NCBI GenBank assembly: GCA_024663395.1
Contig: JANFAH010000007.1
Span: forward strand, 2,356,001 to 2,420,000
Length of the DNA: 64,000 bases
Source: Pisolithus tinctorius
Lineage: Eukaryota > Basidiomycota > Agaricomycetes > Boletales > Pisolithaceae
Direction: 5' to 3'
The translations under genes and the position numbers were made by a program. The notes beneath the pieces are model-generated. The model was not told where the DNA came from. It did not search any database and saw only the letters and a list, made by a program, of their open reading frames with translations. Positions 1 through 12,000 of this stretch are shown in pieces. Within the stretch, counting starts at the first letter, position 1. Each line of letters opens with the position of its first letter.

Positions 1-572
1 CCATGGTGAGCTAGAAGTGAGGTCAGAGGGGAGTGCACAGGAAGAAAGGGAGGGCTGACAAACTCCACAGGAAAATCTCACCCAACGAATTGTCGCGATT
101 GAATCGGAGATTGAATATCAGCTAAACACCGCCACGCTGGTGACTTGCTTACCAGAGAATAAAACGGGCCGTTCCTTCTTCAAAGGGATCGTCAACCCCA
201 CAGGGCCAGAGATCGGGTTGCCAAAGTGCGGTTGATGCTAGATACGTTCCTCAGTACGTATGTACAATACCATCCTATCTTATACTCTTCAGGGTATCTC
301 TAAGGATCTACAAGCATAAACAGTTAAGAACGAGCCGTATATCCAAGCCCATCTCTATTTTTCCTAGCGTCTATTAAAAATGTCCTCTGTGACCAAGTAA
401 ACTCGCACTGCATATTCGTAGTGGAGTTCACTTCGGGCAGAGTCAAACGTGTAGTAGCGGTATGTAGGCGGAAAGTTGGACTGATTACTGGCAGAGAAGG
501 GACGCTGACTGTCGTACGCCGCGTCCCTTGAGTAGGTCGCAACAAGGATAAAATGGCGACAGGATATCAACC
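1..572. other. Left-edge region with no recognisable gene
   Basis: Only short overlapping open frames are seen on both strands and none resembles a known family. The stretch lies downstream of the transporter stop codon at 573 and outside the duplicated S module, so there is no second copy to test it against. Confidence 0.5.
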
Positions 573-2278
573 CTATGCGGGTCGAAGATTTTGCTCTGAT
601 AGTACCACATCCTCCGTTCGCCCAACAAGGAAAAATGCAGTCATGAGCGCCGAAAAAGAAAGCATCAGAGAGCTCGCGGAAAGGACTGCATGTCGAGCGG
701 AGGATACGCCGGTCAGGAGCGATACCACCACAAATATATTCAGAGGCACGCGGAATAGAGCGGAGAGCTAGGATTTACATTGGTCAGTATAGTGCACAAT
801 TGAAAAGAAAGGAAAGGGAGGGACATACCGTTGCACGGTGCTCGTTCGCGATGAGGGTTCCGCGAAGCATACCCTGCACAGGGTAATACGCGCCTACACA
901 TGCCTCGAAAGCACAGAACGCCCAGAATCGCGTAGACTCTTCTGGGGAGTGCACGCTTATAGCGAGGGCGAGTCCACTCACTGCGCAGACGATACTGCTT
1001 AGTTTTGCGTGGATAGTCAACGATGAGTCGTTCGGCGAGCCTGGAGCCCATGCGCAGACGACGGTATAGAGAAGGGACCCGAGCATCATAGAGATCATGA
1101 ATGAGGAAAATATGTATCCCAGGGGAAGAGGTATGGCTGGGAATGTAGGAGACGCCTCCTGCAAAAAAGGTACCCAGAGGAATACGAAGAGGTACATGGA
1201 GCCCTCGAAACAGGTTTGTGTGAGTCCTATCGCCAGCAGCATGGGATCTGCATAATGGTCACTATTCAGTCATTGAATGAGATAATAAAGGAGAAAACTC
1301 ACCAGCGCGAACGATCCGCCAGGCCTGGCCGAGGCGCTTGAGTTGCAAAGGGTCGCTGCTAGCCACGGTTGTCGTACCCCCTCCTCCTCCAAAGTTTTCT
1401 GTCCAGCTAGCCTTGATGACGATATAAGCCAGAACGAGCAATGTTGCGCTTGCCACAAAAGGCGAAACAAAGGAATTGGTTAGCGAGACGAGTTGATTGC
1501 TGACAACACCTGCAGCAGTAGCTACAAATCCATTTACGAGAGTTGCGCGTCCAAAGATGGTCGAGAGGTCAGAGGAAGGGATCGTTAAGGAGCTTGCAGC
1601 AGAGACCAACCACGATTCGAATACTGAGAACAGTATCGAAGTGGAGATGCCTCCAGTAACGCGTCCGAGTAACAAGACAGGGAGGTACGGTATTGTTACG
1701 CAGAAGCACGTGAAGATATATGTGAAGCAGAACACCAGGCAGAGTTTCTTGCGTCCACTTCAGTGGATATAGTTGGTTAATATGACAGTCAGAGTATCAC
1801 GGAAAAGGACGCACTGTTGATCTGCCCATACGCCGACTAGGGGAGCGGTGAGACCGGCACTCATAAAGCCCGTGACGAACAAAACCGCGACCATTCGCTC
1901 CGGCAGCTCATATTGCTCATGATAGAGCGAATACACGTAAGGCCCTTGCAGCCAGTCGGCGCCTAGACATTGACACGTTCACAAGTCCAGAACCACAGCG
2001 ATGGGACGGGAAGGACGGGAGATTGCAGGTCCTTGAGCGACGAAGGAACACGGTGAGAAGAACTCACCCATCACGATTGCGTAGACCACCAAATAGCGCC
2101 TGGTGAGGGTCGCAAGAGCGTTGACGGGTGTAGTGATCCCTCCATTTTCGAGGTTGTCTGGGTCGTGGCCCTTGCAAGCTGCCGTTCGTTTTCGTGTGGA
2201 TACATGGCGCTCGACGAGAAGAAAGAGGAGGCAGGCGGATATGAGTATTATCAACTGGAGCTCATAGAAGCCTAGCAT
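573..2278 (-). CDS. MFSD5-like major facilitator transporter, complete copy
   Basis: Five exons read on the minus strand (2278-2068, 1962-1815, 1757-1303, 1247-829, 767-573) give one 475-residue multi-pass membrane protein. The ATG at 2278 begins MLGFYELQ. The loop 2-3 major facilitator signature is seen as GVWADQHGRKK, followed by LLGRVTGGISTSILFSVFES and, in the second half, FEGSMYLFVFLWVPFL and FRVPLNIF. These match the animal and fungal MFSD5 (molybdate-anion transporter, MOT2-type) family in order and spacing. Family knowledge suggests uptake of an anion such as molybdate across a membrane; the substrate is inferred, not shown. Exon phases sum exactly and no internal stop is seen. The last exon lies outside the S duplication, so this is the only complete copy. 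Confidence 0.88.
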
Positions 2279-3445
2279 TATTTTCGTTCGCGGTTGCGGC
2301 AATTCTTAGTGTGGTCCTGCTACGGTGGAGGTTTTGACATACAGTGAGAGAATTTGGAGTTGTGTGTTACAGACTACACTAGCATATGTAAACCTGGTCC
2401 TCGCCGAGACTCGAACAACTCCAGAGTCCTGAACGTCGTCGCATGAGTACTGGATACTCAACGCTATCTACAAAGTCCACAGGTATGTGTGTGCGCATAC
2501 TCCGTCGTCGTGCGTAGAAAATATGTATGATACAAGCATCAATGTAAAGGCGAAGCTCGGTTGCTTTTCGGGACTTTGGGTAAACAGTACTCGCAATCAG
2601 AACGTCCAATAAGTACCGACTTCCATGCTTCCTGCTAACCACTGTCGCGTTTGCGGGGAGCGTATAGCAGTCGGCCACCTTCAACTGCACTTCCGATCTG
2701 CTTAGGGAAACCGTGGAATGTCCCAAGTGATCAGGACATTGACATTTCATAATCCCGGAAAGGTTTTCGAGAGGCACTCAAGTTGCGCTCTACCACTCGT
2801 CCATCATGTTCAACTTCGATACAAGCAGGAAATCGGATCGGAGGGTTTCACAGTGCATCAGAGCATGCGAGCCGGGTGCTTTGCTGTAAACGAGGGTAGA
2901 GCCGATTCGCAAGGGTTCTGCTCGAATCGAAGCCGAGCACGACGCATGTACTCTGGCATCGTTCGTAACAGAAACCACTGGTTACTGTTCAAACTCAGTG
3001 TCTGGATAAACTCGACAACCCCTTGTGCTCGACAGTGTCCTGATAGATCGAGTCATTGGACCAAGTAAGTGATTTCACCACACTCTGAAAGACATACCTA
3101 GACGAAGGGGTCATATTTGAACCATGACCAACCCTTCTCAAGAATTATGTTTCAGGAAATTATTTCCATGTCCTCAAGGATGGAAGCCTTCGTTGTTACA
3201 TGACGGTCAGTCGCTTTTGATGGAAAAGGAATCGGGTTTTCCCATCAGCTTCACCGCACTCCGGAACTCATGCCTCCAGACGAGCGCTTGCTGGCAATGG
3301 CATGACCAACCAACATCTCCACGTGTTCCAGGAAAGCACGGGGTCATGCGAATTTTAGATTCTTAGCGTGTAGCCATCTCACCGGGCGACTATCACTGAT
3401 TTGAAAGTAACGCCGCTATAACACACCCCGCATCAACAATAAGCA
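2279..3445. promoter_or_regulatory. Divergent intergenic region between transporter and kinase
   Basis: About 1.2 kb separates two divergently transcribed genes, so it should hold both promoters. It is conserved in S2 (27533-28727). An open frame on the minus strand (2379-2777) has a counterpart in S2, but most substitutions between the copies change amino acids and the C-terminus is frameshifted. I treat it as non-coding. Positions of promoter elements are not clear. Confidence 0.45.
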
Positions 3446-4558
3446 ATGAACCAATCCTCTCTCTTACGCGAGTACTGTGCTCGGGCATCGGCATCCGGAT
3501 ATAGTATCGATCTCAGCGGTCAAATTATCCGCAACTGGAGAGGCGGGCCCCTGCGTGGTAGTACTGCCATCGTGTACCGAGGTACGATGATTCCAAATGG
3601 TACCGAAGTGGCAATCAAAACCTTCCACACCGCAATGTCGGGGACTGAGGCTGAATTGAAGGTACGTACTTGCAGGATTCCGATTCCCGATGTTCGTCAC
3701 ATGGCTTGGTCTGAGTCTTTCCCCATTCAGCGTCTGTTTCGAGAGGTACATACATGGTCGAAGCTGCATCACGAGAACATCGTTCCCTTGTTTGGGATCT
3801 CCACAGAGTTTGACTCCACAATTTCGATAATATCTGAATGGATGCCGATGGGAGACGCACACACATATGTACAAAACACAGCAAATGATCCACGGCCGCT
3901 GGGAGTCGAACTGAGGGTATGCCGTTTATTTTCGCACCACTTGACGTACTCGTTTAGCTTCAAGACATCGCAAACGGACTGTACTATCTTCATAGTCATG
4001 AGTTAGGTCCAGTAGTCCACGGAGATCTGAAGGGTGTAAGCGTGCTCGGCTTATCACTTCTCTATTTGACTCATGCTTCGATAGCCAAATGTGCTGGTGT
4101 CCATTGATCGCCGGGCACTATTGGGCGACTTCGGTCTTTCCACCCTAAATATATCCAGCTTCAACATGACCACTGAGGACGTCCGCGGAGGCTCGCTTCC
4201 TTGGATGGCCCCAGAGCTTCTGAACAATGAATGTACGTCAATCGCAACTGATGTGTGGGCATTTGGAATGGTGGTTCTGGTACGCCTTTTATCCTCTCCT
4301 TTGTAGTGATGTTCATTGTATCTATAGGAATTGTTTACACGATTACAACCTTTCCATGATTGTCGCACCCCAGCAAATTTGATGTATAGGCTATCGTGGG
4401 GGCCATTGCCACATCGCCCCCCTGCGCATTTGACAGAATTTCGCATGACAGACATATGGTGGGGTATATGCACTTCGTGCTGGAGAACGGATCCTTCATT
4501 GCGCCCTACGATAGAGGTCATCGTGGAGAAGGTTCGGAGAGCCGTGGTCCGTGTTTGA
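3446..4558 (+). CDS. HGDLKG-type protein kinase, copy 1 (mutated intron-2 donor)
   Basis: Five exons (3446-3661, 3731-3916, 3958-4035, 4085-4279, 4328-4558) give about 301 residues, essentially a bare kinase domain. Visible motifs in order are a glycine-rich stretch GGPLRGSTAIVYRG, VAIKTF with the ATP lysine, a helix-C region, the catalytic loop VVHGDLKGPNVLV, GDFGLS with the metal-binding Asp, and WMAPELL. The HGDLKG form (Gly for Arg) is typical of expanded tyrosine-kinase-like kinases in Agaricomycetes. Compared with S2, the second intron has lost a T in its GT donor (GGTGAG to GGGAG near 3901). A downstream GTATGC at 3917 restores the frame, adds five residues and leaves a 41 nt intron. 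The catalytic residues are all present, so it may still encode an active kinase. Confidence 0.82.
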
Positions 4559-4842
4559 CCCTTCAGATTTTCCGTGTCCTGACAGAGTTTCTCAGAACAA
4601 GTCTGGCCCTGTCATGTCTGGACCTTCTGTCAATGCGTATCCCCTCAGCGTAGGCACTGTGGTCTGTCCTGTGACATTTAGGGGTGATTTCTAAATCTGA
4701 TCGAGTGCGCTTCAGTCGCATTTGTCCTCTGCTGGTGACGGTCCACGAACAGCTCCAATCTCGGGCAATGATTGTTTGCTTCCATGTACAGTGGGTCCAA
4801 CCATTATTTCAATCTAGGGGCACTCAACTCACTATGTGCTTG

Positions 4843-5740
4843 GTACACATTCAGACACTTAGAGGCCATGCCAACAAGATTTTGTCAATGGCTTTCCCAC
4901 CCGATGGCAGGCGTATTATATCAGGTTCTGCTAACCGTTTGGTTTGCCAGTGGGATGTGCACAGTCGAACACAAGTTGGTTCTCTCTTCACAGGCCACCT
5001 GGACTGGGTTCGATCAGTTGCATTCTCACCGAATGGAGGGTTGGTTGCGTCAGGTTCTTATGACAGCACTATTCGCCTGTGGAACCCGCGTACAGGTGTG
5101 CAATGCGGCCCACCTCTGCAAGGGCACGCCGGGACGGTTTTCTCGGTCGTGTCTTCTCCGAACGGGAGGGGAGTATTCTCGGGTTCTGCTGACCAAACCA
5201 TCTGTCTGTGGGATGTCCCAACTGGAGCTAAAGTCCGCGCACTCATAGGGCATACCGACAAAATACAGTCGGTTGCAGTTTCTCGTGATTGCACAATTGC
5301 ATCTGGTTCTTATGACAAAACCCTTCGTTTATGGGATGCGCGCGCTGGAGTATAGGTGGGGCGCCTTTTCGAAGGGCACACTGGTATGATTTGGTCAGTT
5401 GCCTTTTCCCCGGATGGGAGAAAAGTCGCGTCGAACTCTGGGGATAAGAGTGTCTGTATATGGGATTACGCAAAAGCTCTTAAGTTGACCACCATCTTGA
5501 AGGGCACGATGATGAAGTCACCTCGGTCGCGTTCTCTCCGTGTGGAGGGCAGTTAGTATCTGGTTCTATGGACCCCAACGCCTTTCTCTGGGATGCGCAC
5601 AACGGTGACCGTCTTGGCGCACTTCTAAAAGGAAATGCTGGCTGGGTTCGTTGTGTTATGTTTTAGCCTGTTGGTAGGCAGATTGTATCAGGAACTGAAG
5701 TTGGATGGATTTGCCTATGGAATGCAAGGATACACTAGAT
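4843..5740 (+). pseudogene. Seven-repeat WD40 propeller pseudogene, copy 1
   Basis: Translation across frames gives seven consecutive WD40 repeats with typical GH and WD ends (HIQTLRGH, GHLDWVRSVAFSPNG, GHAGTVFSV, GHTDKIQSVAV, GHTGMIWSVAFSPDG and so on). An in-frame TAG at 5353-5355 ends repeat four. A one-base deletion near 5500 shifts repeat six. A third lesion, TTTTAGCCTG near 5662, is private to this copy; S2 reads TTTTCACCTG there. The stretch begins about 285 bp after the kinase stop on the same strand, so it may once have been the C-terminal part of a kinase-WD40 protein or a separate gene. Confidence 0.78.
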
Positions 5741-6728
5741 GGTTCTGGTGCCATTAGGAGCTCAGCCCAATTTAGTTTCGAAAGTCGGTCGGCGTGATGA
5801 GAGCATCTTTTTCCGGTTGTCAAGATTCAAATAACCACCTGTTCGATGCCAGTTTGACTTCTATTTGCAGGTTGATGTCCTTCCAGCACGTCAACCTACG
5901 AAAAGTATCATGGTATGAGATGGTATCAAGGATGGCAACAAGCTGTAGTACCCCTATATAAGGACACAATTGGCCGGCGGCGCGGTCCGCTCGCCCGCCC
6001 TGGCCGAAAGAAACTCCGACTACTTCAACATCCTGCTATGCCAATCGTCAAACGGGACACGAAAACTCTGGTTTTATTGAAAAAGTATACTGCAGCGTGT
6101 GCCATTCTCGTCGAGGGTGAGTTTGTAATCCCATGCTGTGCCGGTCATGCAGTATACCAGTGCTACCGTTTTCTGCATGATGTCACTCCTGGCTTCTTTT
6201 TCCCTCTATGGCGAGTTTTTATCATCATCATCATCCTCATCCTCATAATGCATCCTTTCTCTAGATCAACACCGGCACACGTCCAACATGTGGCTGCACA
6301 CTAAAATCACAGGGCGGTGGACCGGAAAGGTTCCTGGTCTCACAGCAAATTTACGTATTTGGGTTTATTTCTATGTGGGGACATCATCCTCATGCCTGGC
6401 TCACGACGCGTTTGCTCAATCGAATATGGACCCTTCCAATATGAACTCTGCGAGGAACCGGAAAGGCGGTACGGGTGGTATGTAGTACTATTTGCGATGT
6501 TGCTGGTTTCCTTTTTACGGTAATTTTTCAACATCCTCCTCCTCCCTACGCGTGGTATCTGTGAATGTCTGAGGCAGCTGGGGGACCAGCTTGCACCCGC
6601 ACCTGTGGCCTCATCAAGAAAATTACCACATGTGAACATCTTCCTCCTTGCTTATGAGCAAATGTACGGACGAGCTGCAGGTTTCCGTCAACCCTTCCCA
6701 TTGCTAGCGTGTCATCCACCGTTCACAA
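5741..6728 (+). promoter_or_regulatory. Upstream region of MP-A
   Basis: No credible coding frame is seen. The distal part is conserved in S2 and contains a short GC-rich patch near 5980. Its right half shares blocks with the upstream regions of MP-C, -D and -E, including copies of a GACATCNTCCTC motif near 6374, 6530 and 6634. This suggests one ancestral MP promoter region that has duplicated repeatedly. Confidence 0.4.
6221..6246 (+). repeat. Short ATC/TCC microsatellite
   Basis: A run of ATC triplets passes into CCTCAT repeats. The same tract is present in S2 near 31498-31524, so it predates the duplication. Confidence 0.7.
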
Positions 6729-6737
6729 TTTAAAAGG
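6729..6737 (+). promoter_or_regulatory. TATA-like box of the MP family
   Basis: TTTAAAAG lies about 50 bp before the MP-A start. The same AT-rich box directly precedes GGCGATGG in all five MP copies (near 16310, 25046, 32001 and 34570). Conservation through repeated duplication supports a promoter role, but no transcript data are available. Confidence 0.45.
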
Positions 6738-6742
6738 AGGCG

Positions 6743-6847
6743 ATGGAAACCGTCCCATCTGTCCCCTCACCGCTACCCAGCTATGGATCTTGCTATCCAA
6801 TTCATCTTGAAACTCACTCCCTTTGCCAATGTACGCGCAATCGATGA
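6743..6847 (+). other. Conserved overlapping upstream ORF of MP-A
   Basis: An ATG in good context (GCGATGG) lies 40 bp before the MP start in a different frame. It opens a frame of about 34 codons that overlaps exon 1 and stops at 6845-6847. The same upstream ATG (METxxS...) is kept in every MP copy, though the stop position differs. It could restrain MP translation; this is inference from position and conservation only. Confidence 0.4.
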
Positions 6848-7517
6848 CTATGCTCACGCCCTGGCATATTTGATCGAGTATTGGGAATGGGATATTGATG
6901 CGGTATGTCACTCCCTCTTCCCGTATCTATGGCATCCTCTCATCTGCGGATAGTATCGAAGCTACCTGAAGTATGGCAGTGTCACTACATGCACTACTGT
7001 TACTCTAAGATCGTCCACACAGCCCAAATATCCGCGCCGACAATACCTACATCGTCCTTTGTGCACTTATGCTTCTGGCAATGGTCGAGTTGATGCATTT
7101 GCGCTACAGTGGGTTGACCTCCGAAGAATTACAGGTAAGGCACTCTTCTCTCTGCCATGCATTCATTTTGGTCGAGCTGTGCAGGAACGTATCCGTGCCA
7201 TTGGTCCTCGTACTTTTGCCATCCTGGCTGCTATCCCCCGCTTGGGTGTGATCATCATTCGCAACCTCGAAATCGTCGTGATAGCAGACTCCCCTGCCGT
7301 TGCATGTAGCCTCATAGTGGCGAGCATGTTCCCAGTGATATTCCCATTGATACTATCAGGCGCTCAGGAAATACGAGGGTGGATTGCCAATAGAAGAACA
7401 CCACAACATGCACCGGAACGAAACGGGGTTGACTTTGAGGCCATAGCCTCGGCTGTGATGGGTCGCTCGAAGATTAAGAGGGTGCGAACGAGGCTTGTGC
7501 ACCTTAATCCTTATTGA
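6783..7517 (+). CDS. MP-A: small multi-pass membrane protein of unknown family
   Basis: Four exons (6783-6902, 6954-6970, 7023-7134, 7185-7517) give 193 residues in one frame. The N-terminus is MDLAIQF followed by a DDYAxxLAxLxExWEWD segment. Three hydrophobic segments follow: around VLCALMLLAMVELM, around FAILAAIPRLGVIII, and around SLIVASMFPVIFPLIL. The tail is basic and polar. Exon 2 is only 17 nt. Five copies plus one fragment occur in the window with the same intron positions, which confirms the model. I do not recognise a named domain. The WEWD and R-N-[VL]-E-I motifs are the most constant parts. Confidence 0.72.
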
Positions 7518-7519
7518 CA

Positions 7520-8056
7520 TGACACCTAGACCGGTTCGGCACAACCTATCAATGATGATATCGAGTCCTCGGTGGATCACAATGGGCATCTCCATTCGTC
7601 CAAGGGGCAGAGTGTGTTCGATCCGGCGCCTGAGTTCCACGATTGACGTTGCCGCCTCCAACCTCAGTGTCTGTGTTAGCCATCATCTGCTGCACGCCAC
7701 ATCATTGAGGGCAGAAAAGAAAAGTCGTTCATCTCTAGTATCTCAATCTGCTACGTTCCATAGATTTGTACCTTGGATTCCCTGTTTGTTTTCTCAGTAT
7801 ACCTACCTGCACAATATAGGCCATACATTCTGAAGAATCGTATGGTGCGGTTCTTTGTGAGCCAGTTTTAGGTCCATGTAAAACCTGTAGACATGCCATA
7901 TGCTCAGCAGCCCACGAGATTTCCTTGTAACAAGTCTTCTTCACCCTTCTATCGTTGGTTCAACATTCATTATCATAACCATTGATTTCACAAGTAATCG
8001 TGGGATTGTTTCTGCTATTCGCTAACACCAGCGGCCCATGGCCATGTGTCCTTAAG
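7520..8056. other. Spacer between MP-A and TE1
   Basis: No gene is recognised. The stretch is conserved in S2 (32793-33352). It ends exactly where TE1 begins; S2 continues without the insertion. Confidence 0.5.
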
Positions 8057-8089
8057 CATCAGCAAACGCGGACAAATCTAGTAGGGCCC

Positions 8090-8340
8090 GGCAGAGTCCG
8101 GCGCGGCTTGCAAGGCCTAGCAAGGCTCACAACAGCTAGCTAGGGGATGGCGCGTTCCTGATAGGCCTAGCAAGAGCAGCCAGGAGCTTGCTGGATGCCA
8201 CTAGATGCAGGTGTGATATTGCGGGGTCTAGCTAGGCGACGACAGTATCTTGCAAGGCCTAGTTAGGCAATGACGGAGGGTTGCTAGTCCTAGCAAGGAG
8301 ATGGGAGGTGCTGGCAAAACCTAGCTAGACTTGCTATTAG
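8090..8340. repeat. TE1 left subterminal repeat array
   Basis: Many imperfect copies of CTAG-centred motifs (CCTAGCAAGG, CTAGCTAGG, CCTAGTTAGG) are packed into about 250 bp. Similar motifs occur at the right end. In EnSpm/CACTA elements such arrays bind the element-encoded accessory protein; here that role is inferred. Confidence 0.6.
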
Positions 8341-8450
8341 ACTTGCTATTAGACTCACTATTAGACTCTTGCAAATATCATAGCATTGTATCACTAGTGT
8401 CAAGAGTAACTTTCACAACATACCATCCTACTGTAGTACACAGGCAAGTG

Positions 8451-11400
8451 TTAAAGGTCACCGTAGTCAAATTCTGTATCATCCAGGTTCCCCCCAGCAC
8501 CGTCATCGACGTCTGAACCAGTCTGTGCGATGTCATCACTCTCGTCCTTGACAACTTGTTCGAGATTGCCATATCCATACTCTTCCATCTCATCAGCTAG
8601 ATCACTGCAAATGGATCCCTCATCAGATGAGAAATGCATGCTTCTGCTCGTGTCAGAATCACCTTCACCCCCTTTGTCCGTGATGATTTTTTGCTCATCT
8701 ACATCATCACCATCAGAATCCGAGTCTTCATTACCATGCATGAATGCATGCTCCCATTCCAGAGTAACTGGTGCATTGTCCAGCTTGTCCCAGTCATTAA
8801 GGAGGCAGCAAGTTACCTCATGTGTCATTTTGTGCCCCACACCACCACCACAGAACTGCATGAACATGTCTCGGTCAACAAACCTTCGAGGATTGTGGTG
8901 TTAGAGAGCTTGTGAGAAATCAGAATAAATGGAAATCTTACATGTTGATGTAGTACCAGTCCCAATCTTCATCCTTCTCTATTTCTTGGTGAGCGATTGA
9001 GGTGCCCAAAAGACTTGATGTATGCCCAAAATGAAATGCTGGAATGATATGTATGGCATGAACAACATCGTTCAGGTCAACAAATCCAAACACGTTGTCA
9101 AGATCATCTTCAGGATAGAACCTGACACAGGGCAGATGACGAGAGGCCCAGCCTGACTTGAAATGCCAATCACGAGTGAACCATCACACCCACAGCAAGT
9201 CAATGTGTTTGAGTGAATGATTGTTGAGCTCAGGTCCGTTATACTGGATCTCAATGTGGAAGATACCAATTATACATGTGTACCAATAGGGGTGGGGGTT
9301 ATCTTCATCCTCATGCGAAAGGACCATAATGTCAGGGTGGGTGCGGGGGTTGACTGAATCCTGCATACAGCAAAGGTCGTATGTTGTATAATTCACATGT
9401 AGTAACTTGTGTTTGTAGAGACAGTTTTTGATGATGATCAGGCGATTTCATTGAGCAACTGTAAATTCTTTGCCCTCGCTGTTGTCTGATATATCGCCTA
9501 GCAGGTGGCCCAGGATGTGGTTCTTCATGTGTCTGACAAAATCCTAGTCAATAGCCATCAATAGCAGTTTTTGAAAGCAGATTAGATCACAACTTACTCT
9601 CACCGCAGGATCATTCTTGTTTGCAGATACAAACCTTGTTATGTCAGTGTAGTTTTTTTTGCTCTGTGCCATCTGGTAGTGAACTTCTGGTGACCACTTT
9701 GGACGTGGTTCATTATCAATGAAGTCAGGTGCAGCCTGTTGCATCTGTTGCAAAAGATGCTTGTGTTGTTGGTGCTTTGCAATGCCACAGGCAAAGGCGA
9801 TCTTGTTGGTTCTGGAGTAGAAGTGCTTGACACGGTGATGCTTGAGTTCACCCTGAAATTATGAGAATGCATGTTTAAAAAAAGGTTTTTTAACTTACCA
9901 CTTGTGTAGAGTAGTTATCAGTTGTTCCAAAGAGCCAAATAGAAGCCACATAGTCACCCAGGGCATGTAGCTTGTATGTACCCATGTTGAACATATGCTG
10001 CTTGTGGCTCCCAGCTCCCTTGGTCATGGCAGTAGAGCCTGCTGCTGCCTTGGATCCTCCTTGTGCTCTGGCCACCTTTGAGCCTTGACGATGGGCACAT
10101 GCAGCTGTTTCATGAGGGAGGTTGTAGGTTTTGTAGGCCGCACAGCAATCATCAGAGAATTTCCAGAGGGTGATACCAAGGCAAGTAGTACTGTTGTCAA
10201 AATGGAACAGTGTCATTTCAGTGTGCATGCAGAGTTTGCCAAAAGTGTGCCATGTCGCAAGTTTGAATAGTAGATCGAGAACAATAGAATTATATGGTTC
10301 GGGGAGTAAGCCTTCAAACATGGGAATGATGCACTTGTGTACTGTGTAAAAATTGTGCATTCGCAAGTAGACAGATGAGGTACTCACTTGTAAGATGTCC
10401 TCGAAATCTCGTGCAGCCAGTCTTGAGAGATCCGACACATTACTGTTGAACTTACGGATCGTGTCCCTCCCAAAGCTTGGCACCAAACAGAAGCTGTAGA
10501 TTGTCAGCATTTGAGTCTTGAAGACGAAAGCTGATTTACCATGTATTGAATTCCTGAATTTTGTCATTGCCTGCTTTGAATAGGATCCATATCAAGTGGG
10601 TTAGAGTCGCTTTCCATGCTCCAAGCTCAAATTCATGCATGAAGTCAGGCACAAACATGTGGTAGAAGTTGAACATGAACTGCAATAACTTTTCAGAGAA
10701 TGCATTCCAGCAGTGTGTCAGCAAGTATGACAAATGAGGTAAAATTTGTACATGCCCATGTAGGAACTAGGGACAGTGCACCAAGAATGTTCTCAACAAC
10801 AGCTGCAATGATGCTACAACCAGATTCAAATATAGCTTTGCATGCATGTTCAATAGAAAACCACCAGGGCTCATTATCCACTTGCTCCTTTTTTCTGTGG
10901 ACCTGACGATCTCTCTTTGACCCTAGTTTCGAAATATTTTCCTTCCCAACAAGACAGCAGGGACACGGGTATTTCCCCAAATACTTCATAGAAGCAAGTA
11001 GAATTCTGTAAACATGTTATTGGTAGTGGCATGTGTAGGTGATCAGTACACATACTTTTTGGGATAATCAGCTGCATATGTCAAAAGCCATGGAAAGACC
11101 CTGCATACTACTCCATCAGGAAACTCAATTATCATACCATGTTCGTACATGTGGAGGAATTCGTCATTGATAAGGAATGCCCATATGGCCTGCATCAGCT
11201 CATGCTTACAATGGGTGAGCATGGGAGCAGTAGCACTGGTACCATAGACCTTGTGATAGAAATCTTGAATCTTGTCAGACAACTGCAGGATCAGGTGTCA
11301 GGCACATTACATCATTTATATATTTGTACTTGTCACCTTTGGAATATAGGCAAGATGATGGGCAGCAAAGGAGTTTGGTTTGGCATGAACATATTTTGAT

Positions 11401-12000
11401 TGGTTTCCCAGGTAAAGATAGATTGGCCAGAGCGCTGCATGCCCAAAATTTGCAAGGTGGGTCGAGTCTGACCAAAGCATAATTGTAGCAACTACAGTTT
11501 CGAGGCTACAATCTCAGGGTTGTGCCTTAATTGTTTCGTGTTCTTGGAGCATGACATCAGCCATGTAGACCTCGCCAAAGACTCATTCTGGGATGGTGTC
11601 ATCATCCACTTGCCAAAATAATTTGTAAGGGGTCGCATTATATTCTTCAGCAGCTGTCTCCACAAAGGCGGCCTTGATTATGTCAGTGAGCTTGCAATAG
11701 TGGAGCTCTTCGACCTCAAATTCAGGGGCATTTTCTTTGTGCACTTTAACTCCCTCACAGGGCAGCCGGATTGTAACACTAGTTGTGTACCATGAGTTGG
11801 ATGAAAAACCCCCAAACAAGTGAACTCTGCCAGCTGTTTGGCATGCAGTGCATTGTGTTCCCATTCCTCTCGCTCTCAGGCTTCAGCCTCCTCTCGTTGC
11901 AGGCATTGTAACCTGCTCACTTCGGCTTCATGTCTGCGAACAGATGCAGGATATTCCTGCAATAATTTTTCATTTGCAGTTTTTTTGTTGGGACACCATT
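8451..12000 (-). pseudogene. Plavaka-like transposase pseudogene in TE1
   Basis: Read from about 12000 down to the stop at 8451, translated blocks follow the order of the large Agaricomycete transposase family often annotated Plavaka. They include EFEVEELHYCKLTDIIKAAF, MLWSDSTHLANFG, a segment with LTHCKHELMQAIWAFLINDEF, a YPCPCCLVGKENISKLGSKR zinc-knuckle-like part, MFVPDFMHEFELGAWKATLT, FGRDTIRKFNSNVSDL, AARDFEDILQ and an acidic C-terminus. At least two in-frame stops (near 11580 and 11518) and other breaks show that it is dead. The family name is from memory of characteristic motifs and is less certain than the transposase assignment. Confidence 0.72.

Noticed and set aside
2379..2777. Minus-strand open frame of 132 codons, also open in S2
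   Set aside because: Most differences between the copies change the amino acid and the C-terminal part is frameshifted, as expected for non-coding DNA.
8530..8904. Long plus-strand frame rich in Ser
   Set aside because: It is the antisense shadow of the acidic C-terminus of the TE1 transposase.
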